Origin: Atlantibacter hermannii
GTDB taxonomy: Bacteria > Pseudomonadota > Gammaproteobacteria > Enterobacterales > Enterobacteriaceae
Direction of reading: 5' to 3'
Assembly: GCF_009907385.1 (NCBI RefSeq)
Contig: NZ_JAAATR010000042.1
Span: forward strand, 248,001-312,000
DNA: 64,000 nt
Positions 9,139-19,866 of this stretch are shown here, piece by piece. Position numbers and translations under genes: made by a program. The notes below the pieces were generated by a model. That model worked only from the letters and a program-made list of their open reading frames with translations, ran no database searches and was not told where the DNA came from. The first letter of the stretch is position 1, and each line of letters starts with the position of its first letter.

Positions 9139-10396
9139 CTCGCCTCCTCGCCTCCATCACTTCCATTACATGCGCTACGGTATGAAACGAACCGCACACC
9201 AGCACAGTATCTTCCGGTTGAGCCTGCGCCATGGCGGCATCCCAGGCCTGCACAACGCTCTGGTAGCGTTCGCCCTGCTTCAGATGCGCCGTCAGTTGCT
9301 CAGCCGTGGCGCCGCGCGGGCCCTCCAGTGGGGCACAATACCAGCTATCCACTACCGGCTCCAGACAGGCCAGCGTGCCCGCAATATCTTTATCGTGCAG
9401 CATGCCGATTACCGCAAGCACTTTCCCGCCCGCAGGTAAACGCTGCATCTGGCTCGCCAGATATGCCGCCGCATGCGGGTTGTGCGCCACATCCAGAATC
9501 ACGCGCGGTGATTCGCTGACGCACTGGAAGCGCCCCGGCAGCAGCGCCTGCGCAATACCCTCGCGGATTGCGGCGTCGCTCACCGCCAGCTGGCTGGCGC
9601 GAATGGCCGCCAGCGCCGTCGCGGCGTTTGGCTGCGGGACGTGAGGCAGCGGCAGATCGCGCAGTTCACCCTGGGCATCGCGGAAATGCCAGCCGGTCTC
9701 GCTCGCCTGGTAATCCCAGTCCACGCCGCGCCGCGCCAGCAGCGCGCCTTTTTCCTGCGCCACCGCCGCGATAGAGGCGGGCATATCCGGCTCGCCGACG
9801 ATGGCCGGTTTCCCGGCGCGGAACACGCCCGCTTTTTCGCGGCCGATGCTTTCGCGATCCGGCCCCAGCCAGTCGGTATGGTCAAGGGCAATACTGGTGA
9901 TAACTGCCACATCGCAGTCCACCAGATTGGTGGCGTCCAGACGCCCGCCGAGGCCGACTTCCAGAATCACCACGTCCAGCGCCGCCTGCGTAAACAACCA
10001 CAGCGCCGATAGCGTGCCGTACTCGAAATAGGTCAGTGACGTGTCGCCGCGCGCGCGTTCAATCGCGCTGAACGATGCGGTATGGTCGGATTCCGAAAGC
10101 TCCGCGCCCTGAATGCGCACCCGCTCGGTATAGCGCACCAGATGCGGCGAACTGTAGACGCCCACCCGCAACCCGGCCGCCATCAGAATAGCTTCAAGCG
10201 TGCGGCAGGTGGTGCCTTTGCCGTTGGTGCCGGCCACGGTAAACACAAACGGCGCGGGCTTTTGAACCTCAAGGGTCGCGGCGACGCGCGATACGCGCTC
10301 CAGCCCCATATCGATGGTTTTACTGTGCAGGTTTTCCAGATAAGAAAGCCACGTAGCCAGGGGCGACGTGGCGTGGGGAATGCAGTCTTTTTCCAT
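9128..10396 (-). CDS. folC: FolC, dihydrofolate synthase/folylpolyglutamate synthase
   Basis: FolC adds glutamate to dihydropteroate and then extends the polyglutamate tail of folates. The 422-residue protein shows the Mur-ligase-type P-loop TVAGTNGKGTT and the conserved LEVGLGGRLDATN and DVAHNPHAA motifs. The start chosen (MEKDCIPH...) gives the exact E. coli length; the longer frame to 10525 runs into accD and its terminator. It lies 70 bp downstream of accD. Confidence 0.97.
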   Translation of the reverse strand: MEKDCIPHATSPLATWLSYLENLHSKTIDMGLERVSRVAATLEVQKPAPFVFTVAGTNGKGTTCRTLEAILMAAGLRVGVYSSPHLVRYTERVRIQGAELSESDHTASFSAIERARGDTSLTYFEYGTLSALWLFTQAALDVVILEVGLGGRLDATNLVDCDVAVITSIALDHTDWLGPDRESIGREKAGVFRAGKPAIVGEPDMPASIAAVAQEKGALLARRGVDWDYQASETGWHFRDAQGELRDLPLPHVPQPNAATALAAIRASQLAVSDAAIREGIAQALLPGRFQCVSESPRVILDVAHNPHAAAYLASQMQRLPAGGKVLAVIGMLHDKDIAGTLACLEPVVDSWYCAPLEGPRGATAEQLTAHLKQGERYQSVVQAWDAAMAQAQPEDTVLVCGSFHTVAHVMEVMEARRRGGE

Positions 10397-10423
10397 GATG
10401 CCCGTACGTGTTAACGATAGATA

Positions 10424-10459
10424 AACAAAAAGGGCAGCGCCGCTATGGCCCTGCCCTTC
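10424..10459 (-). terminator. Intrinsic terminator or attenuator after accD
   Basis: On the minus strand AGGGCAG (10451-10457) pairs with CTGCCCT (10431-10437), followed by a U-run (TTTTTGTTT). It sits between the accD stop and the folC start, so folC may be read through or may have its own promoter. Confidence 0.65.
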
Positions 10460-10466
10460 GTGACGA

Positions 10467-11387
10467 TCAGGCCTCGTGTTCCTGGTCTGGCGCTGGCGGA
10501 ACCACGATGGATTCCTGCGGCGCATCCGGGCCTGGTGCCGGGAGGTTCATCATTTTCGCCAGCAGGCTGGCCAGCTTCAGGCGCAGTTCAGGACGGCGGA
10601 TAATCATATCGATCGCCCCTTTCTCGATTAAGAACTCGCTGCGCTGGAAGCCCGCAGGCAGTTTTTCGCGCACGGTCTGTTCGATAACGCGCGGGCCGGC
10701 AAAGCCAATCAGCGCTTTCGGCTCGGCGATGTTCAGATCGCCCAGCATCGCGAAACTGGCGGAGACGCCGCCCATGGTCGGGTCGGTCAGCACGGAGATA
10801 TACGGCAAGCCGCGCTCCTGCATTTTCGCCAGCGCGGCGCTGGTTTTCGCCATCTGCATCAGCGACATCAGCGCTTCCTGCATACGCGCGCCGCCGGATG
10901 CGGAGAAGCAGATCAGCGGGCAGTTGTCTTCCAGCGCCTGCTCAACGGCACGCACAAAACGCGCGCCAACCACGGAGCCCATGGAGCCGCCCATAAAGGA
11001 GAACTCAAACGCCGCCGCAACCACTGGCATATCGTGCAGGGTGCCTTTCATCACCACCAGCGCGTCTTTTTCGCCGGTTTCTTTCTGGGCGCTCGCCAGA
11101 CGATCTTTATACTTTTTGGAGTCTTTGAACTTCAGCACGTCTTTCGGCTCAAGCTCGCTGCCCAGTTCGACCATGGAGCCTTCGTCTAACAGGCTGTGCA
11201 GACGGTCGCGCGCCGCCATACGCATATGATGATCGCACTTCGGGCAAACCCCCAGATTACGCTCCAGCTCGGCGCGGTAGAGAACCTGACCGCAGCTGTC
11301 GCACTTGGTCCACACCCCTTCAGGGATGCTCGCCTTACGGGTGGGGGTGATATTGCTCTTATTGAGAATTCGTTCAATCCAGCTCAT
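10467..11387 (-). CDS. accD: AccD, acetyl-CoA carboxylase carboxyltransferase beta subunit
   Basis: AccD forms, with AccA, the carboxyltransferase that moves CO2 from biotin to acetyl-CoA, making malonyl-CoA for fatty acids. The 306-residue protein has the N-terminal four-cysteine zinc ribbon (CDSCG...CPKCDHH, about residues 27-49) and the crotonase-fold core. The start [13 protein letters not shown] matches E. coli; a further-upstream ATG (11492) would add 35 unrelated residues. Confidence 0.97.
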   Translation of the reverse strand: MSWIERILNKSNITPTRKASIPEGVWTKCDSCGQVLYRAELERNLGVCPKCDHHMRMAARDRLHSLLDEGSMVELGSELEPKDVLKFKDSKKYKDRLASAQKETGEKDALVVMKGTLHDMPVVAAAFEFSFMGGSMGSVVGARFVRAVEQALEDNCPLICFSASGGARMQEALMSLMQMAKTSAALAKMQERGLPYISVLTDPTMGGVSASFAMLGDLNIAEPKALIGFAGPRVIEQTVREKLPAGFQRSEFLIEKGAIDMIIRRPELRLKLASLLAKMMNLPAPGPDAPQESIVVPPAPDQEHEA

Positions 11388-11558
11388 TGATGACCTTTCT
11401 GCCTGAACCTGGTCGATACCAGTTTTTCTGCCGGCAGCGGATAAACTCTGACCGCCGACAGACCATAAATGGTGCTCATTAAAACATAACAAACCGCGAG
11501 TTGGGATAAAAAAGTGGTCTAACCGCGCGATCCTGCTCTTGTTTCATGAACGTGAGGG

Positions 11559-12218
11559 TTATCTTCCGCTGCGCGCCGCGGCTCGCTTGTGGCGGATAAT
11601 TTCCACGACGCCCGGCAATACCGACAGGACGATGATCGCCACAATCAGCAGCTTTAAGTTTTCCTGCACGATCGGCAAATCGCCGAACAGGTAACCCGCG
11701 TAGGTAAACAGCAGCACCCACAGCAGCGCGCCGATCACGTTATAAGCCGCGAAGTGGCGATAGGACATATGGCCCATGCCGGCGACGAACGGCGCGAAGG
11801 TGCGTACGATCGGCACAAAGCGCGCCAGAATGATGGTCTTTCCGCCGTGACGCTCGTAAAACGCATGGGTTTTATCCAGATAGCTGCGGCGGAAAATTTT
11901 CGAGTTCGGGTTACTGAACAGCTTTTCGCCGAACAGCCTGCCAATCGTATAATTCACCGCATCGCCGATAATCGCCGCTACGATCATCAATGCCACCATC
12001 AGGTGAACATTCAGATCGTTGGTGGGCAGCGCGGAGATCGCCCCGGCGACAAACAGCAGCGAATCACCCGGCAGGAAGGGCGTAACCACCAGCCCGGTTT
12101 CACAAAACAGAATCAAAAACAGGATGGCGTAAACCCAAATCCCGTAATCGGCGACCAATTCCGCCAGATGCACGTCAATGTGCAGAATGAAATCGATCAC
12201 AAAGCGAATAATGTCCAT
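11559..12218 (-). CDS. dedA: DedA family inner-membrane protein
   Basis: The 219-residue protein has multiple membrane segments and the DedA/VTT motif [19 protein letters not shown] (about residues 134-152). DedA proteins affect membrane-lipid distribution and proton-motive-force homeostasis; the exact substrate of this paralogue is not established. Length equals E. coli DedA. It lies 24 bp downstream of truA. Confidence 0.95.
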   Translation of the reverse strand: MDIIRFVIDFILHIDVHLAELVADYGIWVYAILFLILFCETGLVVTPFLPGDSLLFVAGAISALPTNDLNVHLMVALMIVAAIIGDAVNYTIGRLFGEKLFSNPNSKIFRRSYLDKTHAFYERHGGKTIILARFVPIVRTFAPFVAGMGHMSYRHFAAYNVIGALLWVLLFTYAGYLFGDLPIVQENLKLLIVAIIVLSVLPGVVEIIRHKRAAARSGR

Positions 12219-12242
12219 ACAGCGTTACGTCCTCAACAGCCT

Positions 12243-13055
12243 TTAGTCAGCTAAAAAAAGTGGGCCCATCGGCGTCGTCGGCAGCTCGAAACGGTCAGGA
12301 TAATCCACGCTGACCAGATAGAGCCCTTCCGCTTTCGCCGTCGCTGCCGCAAGCGTGCGATCCTTCACCGCCAGCAACTCCTCAATCCAGCTCTCCGGCT
12401 GGTTGCCGCACCCTACTTCCATCAGGCTGCCAACAATATTCCTGACCATATGATGTACAAAGGCATTCGCTTTGATATCGACCACCACATACGCCCCGAA
12501 TCGCGCGACGTTAATGTGCATCAGATTACGCCACGGGGTGCGCGACTGACACTGCACGGCGCGAAACGAGGTAAAATCATTTTCACCGATCAAGCACTGG
12601 GCCGCGCGATGCATGCGTTCCGCATCCAGCGGCTGGTGATAATGGGTGACGCCCTGCTGCAAAACCGCAGGACGCAGACGATGATTGTAGATGACATAGC
12701 GGTAACGGCGAGCCGTGGCGCTAAATCGGGCATGAAAATCGTCTGGCACATCTTTGACCCAGCGCACCGCGATGTCACCAGGTAAATTCGCATTTACGCC
12801 CAGCGTCCAGGCGGCGTCTTTGCGGATCGCCTGGGTTTCAAAGTGCACCACCTGGCCGGTGGCATGAACGCCCGCATCGGTGCGCCCGGCACAAAACACG
12901 TTAACCGGCGCATTCGCCACCTGGGTCAGCGCCTTTTCGAGTTTTTCCTGCACGCTGCGCACTTCATTCTGGCGCTGCCAGCCGTAATATTTACTGCCGT
13001 CGTACTCAATGCCGAGCGCGATTTTGCGCACCGGCACATCCTGAAGCTCAGACAT
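12243..13055 (-). CDS. truA: TruA, tRNA pseudouridine(38-40) synthase
   Basis: TruA isomerises uridines 38-40 in the anticodon arm of many tRNAs. The 270-residue protein has the catalytic aspartate in [16 protein letters not shown] (Asp60). It overlaps the usg stop by 1 bp, indicating coupled translation in pdxB-usg-truA. Confidence 0.97.
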   Translation of the reverse strand: MSELQDVPVRKIALGIEYDGSKYYGWQRQNEVRSVQEKLEKALTQVANAPVNVFCAGRTDAGVHATGQVVHFETQAIRKDAAWTLGVNANLPGDIAVRWVKDVPDDFHARFSATARRYRYVIYNHRLRPAVLQQGVTHYHQPLDAERMHRAAQCLIGENDFTSFRAVQCQSRTPWRNLMHINVARFGAYVVVDIKANAFVHHMVRNIVGSLMEVGCGNQPESWIEELLAVKDRTLAAATAKAEGLYLVSVDYPDRFELPTTPMGPLFLAD

Positions 13056-14068
13056 CAGTACAAATACTCCTGCACCAGTTTCTCCGCCACTTTCACCGCC
13101 ATCAGCGCGCCGCCGAAACGTACGTTGTCCGCCACTGACCAGAACTGGATCTGCTCCGGCATTCCGTAATCGTTACGTACGCAGCCGACAGAAAGCTGGG
13201 CGTTGCCGGAGGCGTCGCCCACCTGAGTCGGGAATTCATTAGCGGGGGATAACACCACTTCTTCGCCGCGGCCAAAGGCATCGCGCGCTTCTTCAAACGA
13301 CAGCGGGCGCATGGCTTCAAAATTGACCATCTGGGCATGGCCGTAAAATACCGGCGACTGGACGCAGGTGGCAGAGATCATCAGCATCTCGTCCTGGAGG
13401 ATTTTACGGACTTCATCGACGATGCGGCGCTCTTCGCGCACGCTGCCTTCGCTGTCTGGCAGCATTGGCAGGATGTTAAACGCCAGCTGACGGCCGAAGA
13501 AATCGTCTTCATCAACCGGGATACCGTTAAGCAGTTTGGCGCTCTGGCCCGCCAGGGCGTCAACCGCCACTTTGCCTTTCGCCGATGCGGACAGCAGACT
13601 GGTTACCTGAATGCGCGCCAGGCCGCCTTCGTCGATCAGCGGCTTTAACGCCACCAGCAGCTGGCTGGTCAGGCTATCGGGAATGGCCACCAGATTACGG
13701 TTGCGGTAATCCGCCAGCACGAACGGGTTCACCTCCGGCACGACCAGCGGCACATCCGGCTCCAGCGCGTACAGACCGCTGGCGTCAATCACCAGGCAGC
13801 CCGCGTTTGCGGCATCGTCCGCGTACTGCGCAGTGGCGTCCTGACCGGCCACAAAAAACGCAAGCTGCGCCTGGGTCCAGTCAAATTCGGCGGCATCCTG
13901 CACCATCACGCTTTTCCCCGCGAAACGCAAAGTTTCGCCCGCGCTTTCACTGCGCGCCAGGGCATACAGTTCACCCACCGGGAATTGACGTTCCGCAAGT
14001 TGCTCAAGCAGGGCTTCGCCCACGGCGCCCGTCGCGCCCAGTACGGCAATGTTCCAGCCTTCAGACAT
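13055..14068 (-). CDS. usg: Usg, aspartate-semialdehyde dehydrogenase homologue lacking the catalytic cysteine
   Basis: The 337-residue protein has the Rossmann start ([19 protein letters not shown]) and overall ASD fold. The region where true aspartate-semialdehyde dehydrogenase has its catalytic NPNCTTxQ motif reads [13 protein letters not shown], with no cysteine. The family member Usg is therefore unlikely to be an active ASD; its role is unknown. It lies 67 bp after pdxB and directly before truA, as in E. coli. Confidence 0.93.
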   Translation of the reverse strand: MSEGWNIAVLGATGAVGEALLEQLAERQFPVGELYALARSESAGETLRFAGKSVMVQDAAEFDWTQAQLAFFVAGQDATAQYADDAANAGCLVIDASGLYALEPDVPLVVPEVNPFVLADYRNRNLVAIPDSLTSQLLVALKPLIDEGGLARIQVTSLLSASAKGKVAVDALAGQSAKLLNGIPVDEDDFFGRQLAFNILPMLPDSEGSVREERRIVDEVRKILQDEMLMISATCVQSPVFYGHAQMVNFEAMRPLSFEEARDAFGRGEEVVLSPANEFPTQVGDASGNAQLSVGCVRNDYGMPEQIQFWSVADNVRFGGALMAVKVAEKLVQEYLY

Positions 14069-14135
14069 GGTGGTTTACTCCAGAAAATAAAACAGCGTCC
14101 CTGCCCCAAAAGGCAGGGAACGAAAAAGAAGATGA

Positions 14136-15272
14136 TTAACGCGCCGAATGGTGTACGGCGTTAAACCCGAGCGCAGAGAGCAGCTTCGCCGCCGCGGCGT
14201 CATCGCACTGAATAAACAGGGACGACCATTCGCGGCGCTCAAGATAATGCTTACGCAGCTTATCGAATTCCCCCGCCACGCCAGCCACTTTACGCAGCGG
14301 CGCGTCATCGCGGCGCACATCATACACCAGATGCACCAGCCTTTTCAGCGTTGGCTGATCTAATGGGCCATGCAGGGTGATGCGGCCAAATTCCGGCGCG
14401 GGCAGCAGCGAGTCGAGGGCGATCTGCTGCGGCTTGCCGATAAAGGCGCTATAGGCCTCAAACACCTGGGTGGTGCCGCGCGCTTTGCCTTCAAGAGTGT
14501 AACCGGCGATATGCGCGGTGCCGATATCGACTTTATCCAGCAGCGCCACGTTGAGATCCGGCTCCGGCTCCCAGACGTCCAGTACGGTGCTGAGCTTCTG
14601 GCCTGCGTCGAGGCATTTCAGCAGCGCGGCGTTATCCACCACCGCGCCACGGCAGGCGTTGATCAAAATCGCGCCCGGCTTGAGGCGCGAGATCAGCGCC
14701 TCATCCGCCAGATGCCATGTTTTGTACGGGCCGTCTTTGTACAATGGGGTGTGGAAGGTGAGGATATCGGCTTCCTCGACCAGCTTATCCAGCGGCTGGA
14801 AATCGCCCGGCTCGCCGTTATCGGCGCGCGGCGGATCGCACAGCAGCGTGCGCACGCCCAGCGCTTCCAGACGCTTCTGCAACCGCCCGCCGACGTTGCC
14901 GACGCCGACAATGCCCACGGTGCGGTCGGTCAGTTCGAATCCGTCGCGCTCCGCCAGCATCAACAGCGCGGAAAACACGTATTCCACCACGGCGATGGCA
15001 TTACAGCCGGGCGCTGCGGAAAACGCGATCCCCGCCTGGTGTAAATAATCCTGATCTACGTGATCGGTGCCAGCCGTCGCGGTGCCGACGAAGCGGACGC
15101 CTTTTCCGTCCAGCAACGGGCCATTGACTTTGGTCACCGAACGCACCATCAACGCATCGGCATCATCCAGTTCGGCCACCGGAATCGGCCGCCCCGGCAC
15201 CGCTTTTACCTCACCCAGACGGGCAAACAGTTCGCGGGCATAAGGCATATTTTCATCAACGAGAATTTTCAC
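14136..15272 (-). CDS. pdxB: PdxB, erythronate-4-phosphate dehydrogenase
   Basis: PdxB oxidises 4-phosphoerythronate in the pyridoxal-phosphate pathway. The 378-residue protein has the D-2-hydroxyacid dehydrogenase fold: NAD-binding [17 protein letters not shown] (about residues 121-137), the catalytic Arg-Glu-His series in the central domain ([27 protein letters not shown]) and the PdxB-specific C-terminal dimerisation domain. It is divergent from flk across a region of about 97 bp. Confidence 0.97.
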   Translation of the reverse strand: MKILVDENMPYARELFARLGEVKAVPGRPIPVAELDDADALMVRSVTKVNGPLLDGKGVRFVGTATAGTDHVDQDYLHQAGIAFSAAPGCNAIAVVEYVFSALLMLAERDGFELTDRTVGIVGVGNVGGRLQKRLEALGVRTLLCDPPRADNGEPGDFQPLDKLVEEADILTFHTPLYKDGPYKTWHLADEALISRLKPGAILINACRGAVVDNAALLKCLDAGQKLSTVLDVWEPEPDLNVALLDKVDIGTAHIAGYTLEGKARGTTQVFEAYSAFIGKPQQIALDSLLPAPEFGRITLHGPLDQPTLKRLVHLVYDVRRDDAPLRKVAGVAGEFDKLRKHYLERREWSSLFIQCDDAAAAKLLSALGFNAVHHSAR

Positions 15273-15369
15273 GTTACAGTACCTGTTAATGTGCGGGAGA
15301 TGGGCGCTAAGTGTGCCATAATCTCGCCCTTAGTCATACACGAGACCGAAGGCGAAGTCAGGATTTACT

Positions 15370-16377
15370 ATGATGCAACCAGTCCAGGGCGCACCCGCCC
15401 GCCCTCCGGGAGAACCTTCCTCCCCGCAGACCACAGCCGGCGAACTTCCGCTCTCATCCCAACAGCGCACCCAGCTTGAGCGGCTGATTACCCGCATCAT
15501 CGCGCTGACGCAACAGCAGAGCAGCGAAGTCTGGGCCAGCCTGCGCCACGACCTGGGGCTGAAACAAGAGATGCCGTTGCAGTCGCGCCATTTTCCCGCC
15601 GCCGAGCAAAATCTGAATCAACGCCTGACCAGCGCGGAAAGCACCCATTCCGGGCGGCAGCTGCTGTCGCAACTGACCGAGCTGCTGAACGTCGGCAACA
15701 ACCGCCAGGCGGCCAGCGATTATATTCGCCAGCAGTTTGGTCAGACCGCGCTGAGCCAGCTGTCGCCCGAGCAGTTAAAGAGCGTGCTGGTGCTGCTGCA
15801 AAACGGCCAGATGGCCATCCCGCAGCCGCAGCAGCGTCCGGCGACCGAGCGCCCGCTGCTGCCCGCCGAGCACAACACGCTGAATCAGCAGGTCATTAAA
15901 CTGGCCGCCGCCACCGGCGAATCGCCAAAGCTGATCTGGCAGTCAATGCTGGAGCTGGCGGGCGTCAAAACCGGCGAGTTGATCCCGGCTAAGCATTTCG
16001 CCCCGTTGAATACCTGGTTACAGGCGCGCCAGACGCTGGTTCAGCAGGCAGCCCCGACGCTGATCTCCCTGCAAACCGCCCTGCGCCAGCCGATGGCGTC
16101 GCACGAATGGCAGGAGATTGTCGATTATACCCAGCAGCGCTGGCAGGCCACGCCCCAGACGGTGCTCACCACGGCGCAAATTCAGGATGTGCTGAATCAG
16201 GTGTTTGCCCTGCGCGTTGCCGGTAACGCGTCGCCGCTGGAAACCCGCGACATCCAGCCGATTTACAGCCCGCTGATCCCGTCGTTGATGGAGCCGCTGC
16301 GCCAGCTTTCCGCTCGTCCCGGGCTGGTACTGTTCGCGCTGGTGGTGGCGATTGTGGTGATGTTGATGGTGCTATAA
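15370..16377 (+). CDS. flk: Flk, flagellar regulator
   Basis: Flk is an inner-membrane-anchored protein that in Salmonella and E. coli prevents premature secretion-specificity switching of the flagellar export apparatus. The 335-residue protein is Gln-rich, with a Pro-rich N-terminus and one C-terminal transmembrane segment (about residues 312-334), as in the family. Two adjacent ATG codons (15370 and 15373) are possible starts. In E. coli yfcJ lies between flk and fabB; it is missing here. Confidence 0.93.
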   Translation: MMQPVQGAPARPPGEPSSPQTTAGELPLSSQQRTQLERLITRIIALTQQQSSEVWASLRHDLGLKQEMPLQSRHFPAAEQNLNQRLTSAESTHSGRQLLSQLTELLNVGNNRQAASDYIRQQFGQTALSQLSPEQLKSVLVLLQNGQMAIPQPQQRPATERPLLPAEHNTLNQQVIKLAAATGESPKLIWQSMLELAGVKTGELIPAKHFAPLNTWLQARQTLVQQAAPTLISLQTALRQPMASHEWQEIVDYTQQRWQATPQTVLTTAQIQDVLNQVFALRVAGNASPLETRDIQPIYSPLIPSLMEPLRQLSARPGLVLFALVVAIVVMLMVL

Positions 16378-16394
16378 TCGCCATTCAGAAATGC

Positions 16395-16420
16395 AAAAAG
16401 GGCCGTAAAGGCCCTTTTTT
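16395..16420. terminator. Bidirectional terminator between flk and fabB
   Basis: GGGCC (16400-16404) pairs with GGCCC (16410-16414) around a GTAAA loop, flanked by five A and six T, so it can stop both convergent transcripts. Confidence 0.88.
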
Positions 16421-16432
16421 ATGGTGCGCGGC

Positions 16433-17653
16433 TTACGCCTGATATTTGCGCATTACCAGCGTGGCGTTGGTGCCGCCGAAGCCGAAGCTGTTGGACATCA
16501 CGGTAGTGAGTTCACGCTCGGTGGTTTCGGTAATGACGTTCAGCCCTTCCGCCTGGGGATCCAGATTCTCAATGTTGATGCTCGGGGCGATAAAGCCGTG
16601 TTCCAGCATCAGCAGGGAGTAAATGGCTTCCTGCACGCCTGCCGCACCCAGAGAGTGACCGGTCATGGCTTTGGTGGCGGACAGCGCCGGGGATTTATCG
16701 CCGAACACTTCGCGGATGGCGCCCAGTTCTTTCACATCGCCAACCGGCGTGGACGTCCCGTGGGTATTCAGATAATCGATCGGGGTATCAACACCGTGCA
16801 TCGCCATCTGCATGCAGCGCACTGCGCCTTCGCCAGACGGCGCCACCATGTCTGCGCCATCGGAGGTTGCGCCATAACCGACGATTTCCGCATAGATATG
16901 CGCGCCGCGCGCCAGAGCATGTTCCAGCTCTTCCACCACGACCATACCGCCGCCGCCTGCGATCACGAAACCGTCGCGGTCTGTGTCATAGGTGCGGGAA
17001 GCTTTGTCCGGCGTTTCGTTGTATTTGGTCGACAGCGCGCCCATGGCGTCGAATTCACAGGCCATTTCCCAGCACAGCTCTTCGCCGCCGCCAGCAAACA
17101 CGATGTCCTGTTTGCCCAACTGGATCTGCTCAACCGCGTTACCGATACAGTGCGCGGAAGTGGCGCAGGCGGAGCTGATGGAGTAGTTCACGCCGTGAAT
17201 TTTGAACGGGGTCGCCAGACAGGCGGACACGCCGGATGCCATAGACTTAGTCACCACATACGGACCAACCGCCTTCAGGCCGCGCGGGCTGCGCATCGCG
17301 TCAGCGCCGAACACCTGGTAACGCGGGGAGCCGCCGCCGGAACCGGCGATCAGACCCACGCGCGGGTTGTTCTGGTAGGCTTCGTCAGAAAGACCGGCAT
17401 CCTGAATAGCCTGCTCCATCGAGAGGTATGCATAAATCGACGCATCGCTCATAAAGCGCACCACTTTGCGGTCGATCAGACCGGTGGTGTCCAGTTTTAC
17501 ATTGCCCCAAACGTGGCTACGCATACCGGAATCTTTCAGCTCTTGAGAGAAAGTAATACCTGAGCGCCCTTCACGAAGGGATGCCAGGACTTCCTGCTGG
17601 TTATTACCGATGCTGGATACGATACCCAGGCCAGTAATCACGGCACGTTTCAT
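16433..17653 (-). CDS. fabB: FabB, 3-oxoacyl-ACP synthase I
   Basis: FabB condenses malonyl-ACP with acyl-ACP and is essential for unsaturated fatty acid synthesis. The 406-residue thiolase-fold protein shows the nucleophile in [10 protein letters not shown] (Cys163 region) and the two catalytic histidines in NTHGTSTP and TGHSLGAAG. Its upstream region holds the classic FabR and FadR sites. Length equals E. coli FabB. Confidence 0.98.
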   Translation of the reverse strand: MKRAVITGLGIVSSIGNNQQEVLASLREGRSGITFSQELKDSGMRSHVWGNVKLDTTGLIDRKVVRFMSDASIYAYLSMEQAIQDAGLSDEAYQNNPRVGLIAGSGGGSPRYQVFGADAMRSPRGLKAVGPYVVTKSMASGVSACLATPFKIHGVNYSISSACATSAHCIGNAVEQIQLGKQDIVFAGGGEELCWEMACEFDAMGALSTKYNETPDKASRTYDTDRDGFVIAGGGGMVVVEELEHALARGAHIYAEIVGYGATSDGADMVAPSGEGAVRCMQMAMHGVDTPIDYLNTHGTSTPVGDVKELGAIREVFGDKSPALSATKAMTGHSLGAAGVQEAIYSLLMLEHGFIAPSINIENLDPQAEGLNVITETTERELTTVMSNSFGFGGTNATLVMRKYQA

Positions 17654-17702
17654 CTAATACCTCTGTCAGTCGCACTAATAATAAGAGTCGAGTGGCACAA
17701 TA

Positions 17703-17718
17703 GCGTACAGTTGTACGC
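17703..17718. promoter_or_regulatory. FabR operator upstream of fabB
   Basis: Palindrome GCGTACAGTTGTACGC, about 50 bp before fabB, resembles the FabR site of fabA/fabB. FabR represses unsaturated fatty acid synthesis in response to the acyl-ACP/acyl-CoA pool. Confidence 0.8.
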
Positions 17719-17720
17719 CG

Positions 17721-17737
17721 AACAAGTCCGATCAGAC
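17721..17737 (-). promoter_or_regulatory. FadR activator site upstream of fabB
   Basis: On the minus strand the sequence is GTCTGATCGGACTTGTT, matching the FadR operator pattern. Its position directly upstream of the FabR palindrome reproduces the E. coli fabB arrangement, where FadR activates transcription. Confidence 0.8.
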
Positions 17738-17812
17738 GATTTGCCGGTAAATTTGCGCCGCCCGCCCCACATCGCTAAGATCGTGCCACTGCCTGTCAGA
17801 CGAGTAACTTAC

Positions 17813-19828
17813 GTGAAACATTCCACCATCAAACCTGCCACCCTTGACTTCAATAATGAGGGTACACCTGTTTCCCGAGATTTTGACGACGTTTACTTTT
17901 CCAATGACAACGGTCTGGAAGAGACGCGCTACGTCTTTTTGGGAGGCAATCAGCTGCCGGCGCGCTTTGCGCAGCACTCGCGCACGCTGTTTACCGTGGC
18001 GGAAACCGGCTTTGGCACCGGGCTTAATTTTCTGACGCTCTGGCAGGCGTTTGACGCGTTTTGCGCGGCTCATCCTGACGCGACGCTGAACCGGCTGCAC
18101 TTCGTCAGCTTCGAAAAATTCCCGCTTCAGGCGGAGGATTTCGCGCGAGCTCACGCCACATGGCCGGAACTCGCGCCCTGGGCGGAAAAGCTGCATCGCC
18201 AGTGGCCGCCGCTGCTGGCGGGCTGCCAGCGCCTGTTATTCGATAACGGCCGCGTAACGCTGGATTTGTGGCTGGGCGACGTCAATGAATTGCTCCCCGA
18301 TTTAGATGACGCGCTACAGGGCCAGGTGGACGCGTGGTTTCTTGATGGTTTTGCCCCGGCCAAAAACCCGGACATGTGGACGCCGCAGCTGTTTAACGCC
18401 ATGGCGCGGCTGGCGCGGCCCGGCGCAACGCTGGCGACCTTTACCTCTGCGGGCTTTGTACGCCGGGGCTTGCAGGACGCCGGGTTTACTGTGCAGAAAA
18501 GTAAAGGCTTTGGTCGTAAACGCGAAATGCTTACCGGCGTGCTGGAAAGCGCCCTGCCCACGCGTTCGCTGACGCCCTGGTATCAACGCCAGGCCGCGCA
18601 AGGGGATGATGTGGCGATAGTCGGCGGCGGCATCGCCAGCGCTTTACTGGCGTTAGCATTGCTGCGACGCGGCAAGCGCGTGACGCTGTATTGCGAGGAC
18701 GATGCCCCGGCGCAGGGCGCGTCCGGCAACCGCCAGGGGGCGCTGTACCCGCTGATCAGCCACAGCAATCCGGCGCTGACGCGCTTTTTCCCCGCTGCGT
18801 TTACCTTCGCCCGTCGCCTGTATGACGCGCTGCCGGTTGCGTTCGATCATGACTGGTGCGGCGTTACCCAACTGGGCTGGGATGAAAAAAGCGCCGCGAA
18901 AATCCATGAAATGCTGGCGCTGGATCTGCCGGAAAACGTGGCGCGCGGCGTGGATGCGCAAGCGGTGTTAGCCCGCAGCGGCGTTAACACTGACTGCGGG
19001 GGGATTGAATACCCGCTCGGCGGCTGGCTGTGCCCGGCGCAGTTAACGGCGGGCGCAATTGCCCTGGCCCAACAGCAGGGATTAACGGTGCATTACCGGC
19101 GTTCGGTACGGCAACTCCATCACGCCGGACGCTGGCTGCTGGACTTTGCCGACGGGCAGCAGGTTATGCATGACGCGGTGGTATTAGCCAACGGCAGCAG
19201 GCTGAATCAGTTTGCGCAAACCGCGATGCAACCGGTCTACCCGGTGGCGGGCCAGGTGAGCCATATTCCCACCGCGCCGCAGCTGTCGGCGCTGCGCCAG
19301 GTGCTGTGCTATGACGGCTATCTGACGCCGATGAACCCGCAAAACCGGCATCACTGCATTGGCGCCAGCTATCATCGCGGGTTGGAGAACGCGCAGTACA
19401 GCGAGAACGACCAGCAGCATAACCGCCAGCGGCTGATCGACTGTTTCCCGGACCAGGCCTGGCCGCGCGAGGTGGATGTGAGCGCAGGCGAGGCGCGTGT
19501 CGGGGTACGCTGCGCCACCCGGGACCATATGCCGATGGTGGGTAACGTTGCCGATTACCCGGCCCTGCTTGACCAGTATCATGACTTATCGCGACACAGC
19601 GCCACGCCGGAAAAGGTGCCTGCCGCACCGGTGCATCCGAATCTGTTTATGCTGGGCGCGCTGGGCTCACGCGGGCTATGCAGCGCCCCGCTGGCGGCGG
19701 AGATCGTCGCTGCGCAGATGTGCGATGAACCTCTCCCGATGGACGGCCCGACGCTGGCGGCGCTCAACCCTAACCGGCTGTGGGTGCGAAAACTGCTGAA
19801 GGGCAAAGCGGTGAGTGCTGCTAAATAA
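17813..19828 (+). CDS. mnmC: MnmC, bifunctional tRNA cmnm5U oxidoreductase/methyltransferase
   Basis: MnmC completes the mnm5(s2)U34 modification of tRNA: a C-terminal FAD domain removes the carboxymethyl group and an N-terminal SAM domain methylates the product. The 671-residue protein has [11 protein letters not shown] (about residues 63-73) for SAM and [20 protein letters not shown] (about 270-290) for FAD. I chose the GTG at 17813 because the protein then begins (M)[13 protein letters not shown] like E. coli MnmC; the open frame from 17711 would run through the fabB operators. Confidence 0.94.
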   Translation: MKHSTIKPATLDFNNEGTPVSRDFDDVYFSNDNGLEETRYVFLGGNQLPARFAQHSRTLFTVAETGFGTGLNFLTLWQAFDAFCAAHPDATLNRLHFVSFEKFPLQAEDFARAHATWPELAPWAEKLHRQWPPLLAGCQRLLFDNGRVTLDLWLGDVNELLPDLDDALQGQVDAWFLDGFAPAKNPDMWTPQLFNAMARLARPGATLATFTSAGFVRRGLQDAGFTVQKSKGFGRKREMLTGVLESALPTRSLTPWYQRQAAQGDDVAIVGGGIASALLALALLRRGKRVTLYCEDDAPAQGASGNRQGALYPLISHSNPALTRFFPAAFTFARRLYDALPVAFDHDWCGVTQLGWDEKSAAKIHEMLALDLPENVARGVDAQAVLARSGVNTDCGGIEYPLGGWLCPAQLTAGAIALAQQQGLTVHYRRSVRQLHHAGRWLLDFADGQQVMHDAVVLANGSRLNQFAQTAMQPVYPVAGQVSHIPTAPQLSALRQVLCYDGYLTPMNPQNRHHCIGASYHRGLENAQYSENDQQHNRQRLIDCFPDQAWPREVDVSAGEARVGVRCATRDHMPMVGNVADYPALLDQYHDLSRHSATPEKVPAAPVHPNLFMLGALGSRGLCSAPLAAEIVAAQMCDEPLPMDGPTLAALNPNRLWVRKLLKGKAVSAAK

Positions 19829-19834
19829 AGGCAG

Positions 19835-19862
19835 CGGCGGATACGCGCTAACGCATCCGCCG
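19835..19862. repeat. REP-like hairpin between mnmC and the GTPase gene
   Basis: CGGCGGAT (19835-19842) pairs with ATCCGCCG (19855-19862) around an imperfectly paired ACGCGCTAACGC middle, lying between convergent stop codons. The layout resembles enteric REP elements. No U-run is present. Confidence 0.5.
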
Positions 19863-19866
19863 GTTA

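Noticed and set aside
16421-17563. A 380-codon open frame opposite fabB
   Set aside because: Antisense shadow of an unambiguous fabB; no family resemblance.
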